This document shows positions 61,573 to 64,000 of a DNA stretch of 64,000 nt, in pieces. The notes below the pieces were generated by a model. It did not search any database, was not told where the DNA came from, and saw nothing but the letters and a program-made list of their open reading frames with translations. The translations under genes and the position numbers were made by a program. The DNA lies in NCBI RefSeq assembly GCF_002865645.1, contig NW_020194667.1, positions 1,945,762 through 2,009,761 of the forward strand. Direction: 5' to 3'. How positions within the stretch are numbered: the first letter of the stretch is position 1; the number at the start of each line of letters is the position of its first letter. The stretch comes from Hyaloscypha bicolor E (Eukaryota; Ascomycota; Leotiomycetes; Helotiales; Hyaloscyphaceae).

Positions 61573-62640
61573 TCGGGTACTACCCGGGACTCCGGGAGGT
61601 GCTCTGGCGGTCATTCAAACCGAATCGATCTGCGCGGGTGGATATCCAGGAAATGAAGGGTTACCGGTAGTTATTCGGATACCCTGCACGTGACCCGGAA
61701 TATAGTTTTTAAGCTCCGGTAGCCAATCAAATTGCTCACTTAAGAGTGTCTCGTATAAACCAAAAACAGTATACCAAATAATCCTTAATTCCAAAGCTAA
61801 CCAAGCAGAATACCATGAATTGCTCCCTACTCTTCGCTGTATCAAGTTTACTAGTAGTAGGCTTTGGTCCGCTTCCTCCAAGAAGAGTCCCTCTTTTACC
61901 TCGTCCAGAGACTTCTCCAAAGCGGCCTAGAGCTGGTGTTGCCTCTGATTCCTTGCCAGCAATACGTCTGCTTGCTCGCCGGAAGGCATCAAAGATTGCT
62001 CATAAGCTCCTATTAATATTAAGTGAGAACGTATAATATATCTTATGCTTACGGAGCCAGGTATTAGAAGATGTGGACGATGAGAAAGAGATTATGATTA
62101 ATAGCCGCTAGACAATCGTCAATCCCACTGATTTACAGCAAAATCAATGTCCTGGAACTACGGGAGCGGTAGATTAGATACTCAGAATATATCCTCAAAA
62201 AACCTCTAAATACCCCAAGACTCAGGATTAATTTTCCCTTTCGCTGGTTCCGTTTTAGTATATGGACCGGAGCACCTACTACTTAACCTGAGCTGAGGGT
62301 GAGCCTACCTAAGCCGAGGGTGAGCATGCCGGAGCAGAGCCTGAGCAAGCCTGAGCAAGCCTGAGCAGAGCCTGAGCAGAGCCTGAGCCATCTTGACCAC
62401 GCCCTGAGTCAGCCTGCCCACTATAATGCGGAATCCATTTTGGTCTCCTCTGTGCCCCGGCTACAGTTTCCTTACCGAGTTTTGCCCGGGAATCCGTTTC
62501 TGTTCCCTTACAGGGTTCCTGCCGGAGCAGATTTTGGATCCTCTTGTCAAAGAGTATTTCAGCCTAACAAGTCAGAATACGGTGGGCTGTTTTGACCTCT
62601 GTGGCATGGCATCAGTTTGAGTCACGACCACACTTCACTA
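61573..62640. other. Stretch without an assigned gene
   Basis: A minus-strand frame (61615-61920) and an overlapping plus frame (61815-62036) lack recognisable domains. A short degenerate array based on GCCTGAGCA lies at about 62,290-62,410. The rest shows nothing recognisable. Confidence 0.4.
62335..62392. repeat. Short GAGCCTGAGCA array
   Basis: About five units of 10-12 bp around GCCTGAGCA(A/GA), with more degenerate copies on both sides. Confidence 0.7.
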
Positions 62641-62699
62641 TCGCAAAGTATATAATCAGTATTTAATTAGGAGTTGACCACCCGTAATACTATATAAGT

Positions 62700-63765
62700 A
62701 TATGGACCCAATGCTCTTGCTTTAAAACTAGCTTATTTATCTAATCTTGTGGTATGCGGTCCCACTTCTCTAAGACTATTACTTCTATCTCAGCCTCCGT
62801 AGTGGGTTAGTGGCGCCGTCTGTATAATACCTGCTTAATTCTCCTCTAATACTTCTTAATTGGGTTTATATTAGGGCTTGTAGAGGGATGGGGCATTAAT
62901 ATAATACCATGCTCCGTATACCAGCGAGTATAGTAATTGCGAATAGACTCGTGGCCATGAGCAGAGTTACTATCTTCCATAAATAAAGGCTCGGCAGAGG
63001 GGCGAAGTAGGTGAGTAATGGCTGCAAAGGCCTCCATAATACCCTCGATATGCGGCGCAAGTACTTGTGACAGGTAATTATTCTGGCAAAAGGCTCCCTT
63101 CTTGCCAGATCCGTAAATAAAGAGTAAAGGACTCTTATAGCCATATCCAATTATACCCCATATATTAACTAGTATCGTATGCCCGCGATGAAACTGGTAC
63201 TAGATATACGTCGGATGCGTACGTTCGTCTTTGTTTCTTGTTACTCTTTCCTTGACCGTCCTGCCCCCGACTAAGAAGGTAACCTTATTAGACCAGAGGA
63301 CCTTTAGCCATTCCGTCGTCCAGAATATATGTGTAATTGCCCAGAGGAATCGTGCGAGAACCTGAGCTACTGTGAGGTAGGGTTTCTGGCAGGCCACATA
63401 CTTAAAATACCCTCGTTATTTGAGCCGGCACTCAAGGGTCTTAATAGTATATTCAAGGTATAATTCGTTATAAAGGAGGCCGAAGTTAAGGATTCGATGC
63501 TCCCACGATTCGGATAAGTATTCGATTATCTTATTAGTTTGTATATTGGTAAGAAGAGAGGGTCTCCCGGTACGAGTAATGTGCGAGTACTCGGGAATGT
63601 CGTATCGCAATATCTTCTCAACTATTAACCGCACGAGTCCGTATCGTATTATAAGCTACTTAACTAGTATCTTAGCAAAGCCATATAGCTGGCGTATTGC
63701 CTCCTTATGTTTAGTAGGGATTTCATCGCCTGGTTAGTGGGTAAAGTCAAGGGGGGGCGTGGCGG
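62700..63765 (-). pseudogene. Tc1/mariner (DDE) transposase, RIP-inactivated
   Basis: Minus-strand pieces in order: an HTH-like N-terminus (TNQAMKSLLNIRRQYASYMA), TRTGRPSLLTNIQTNKIIEY, LKVLWSNKVTFLVGG, HTILVNIWGVIGYGYKSPLL, PLFMEDSNSAHGHES and HPSTSPNINPIKKY. This is the Tc1-type DDE order. The first acidic motif, normally SDE, reads SNK, and the third, normally SPDLNPIE, reads SPNINPIKK: both are G-to-A changes that remove catalytic acids; the middle MED remains. Several TAG/TAA codons and a frame change interrupt it. Termini were not determined; the right end may lie near or past the window end. Confidence 0.8.
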
Positions 63766-64000
63766 GAGGCATTGATGGTGAACGTTGGTGGGGAAAACAA
63801 TCGCTAAAAACACGGACTTTAGTCGGTAGGCTCGTAAATACAGCCTCAGCCAGGGGATTTGACCAATACAAGAGCGGAGTTTGCACAATTTGTTGGGTCG
63901 AAGTGCTAGAAGCAAAGTGCAAGGGATACAATTATTCATCTATACCACCAAGTATAGTATCTGTTCCACTCGTATACTTCAAATGGCCTGAGATCCCTTA
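63766..64000. other. Window end, probable element flank
   Basis: No gene is recognised. It lies just upstream of the transposase relic and may contain the element's terminal repeat, which I could not delimit. Confidence 0.35.

Overview
The window looks like nuclear DNA of a filamentous ascomycete (Pezizomycotina). The evidence is short GT-AG introns with CTAAC/CTGAC-type branch points, HET and NACHT/ankyrin genes, and a mosaic of ordinary-composition gene islands and AT-rich blocks. In the AT-rich blocks CpA and TpG are scarce and TpA dominates, the mark of repeat-induced point mutation (RIP). No species is claimed. All gene models were spliced by eye.

Layout. 1-13.9 kb: gene-poor flank with a decayed C3H1-type zinc-finger gene (3.3-7.6 kb), a CCA microsatellite with a 145-bp tandem duplication, a small four-exon gene with a MITE in its second intron (8.3-9.3 kb), and a 606-aa cell-surface protein (10.6-12.6 kb, minus). 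13.9-25.3 kb: a 10.8-kb RIP-damaged element with ~55-bp perfect inverted repeats and a 5-bp target duplication, splitting a 2EXR-like gene. 25.7-26.0 kb: solo Copia LTR. 27.3-28.0 kb: five-exon gene for a secreted, Kex2-processed six-cysteine peptide. 28.2-33.0 kb: AT-rich block. 34.4-37.9 kb: HET fragment facing an intact 885-aa NACHT-ankyrin (NLR-type) gene. 39.2-45.6 kb: AT-rich blocks around a 2.4-kb non-autonomous LTR element with an antisense reading frame. 46.2-49.3 kb: two minus-strand genes (C2H2 protein; ankyrin-like membrane protein with one apparent frameshift). 50.4-50.75 kb: partial small membrane protein gene. 53.0-55.3 kb: intact single-exon HET gene. 55.4-60.6 kb: full-length Copia element, RIP-killed. 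60.7-61.6 kb: hAT-like MITE. 62.7-63.8 kb: RIP-killed Tc1/mariner transposase.

Together the living genes suggest a subtelomere-like or accessory compartment: self/non-self recognition genes (NLR, HET, ankyrin proteins) and a candidate secreted effector embedded in dead transposons.

The most unusual signal is inside the 10.8-kb element. Bases 22,798-23,328 are the plain reversal, without complementing, of 24,668-25,115, with about 80 extra bases that mostly lengthen short runs. No known DNA process makes a reversed, uncomplemented copy, so this is most likely a long-read or assembly artefact, but it is striking and easy to test.
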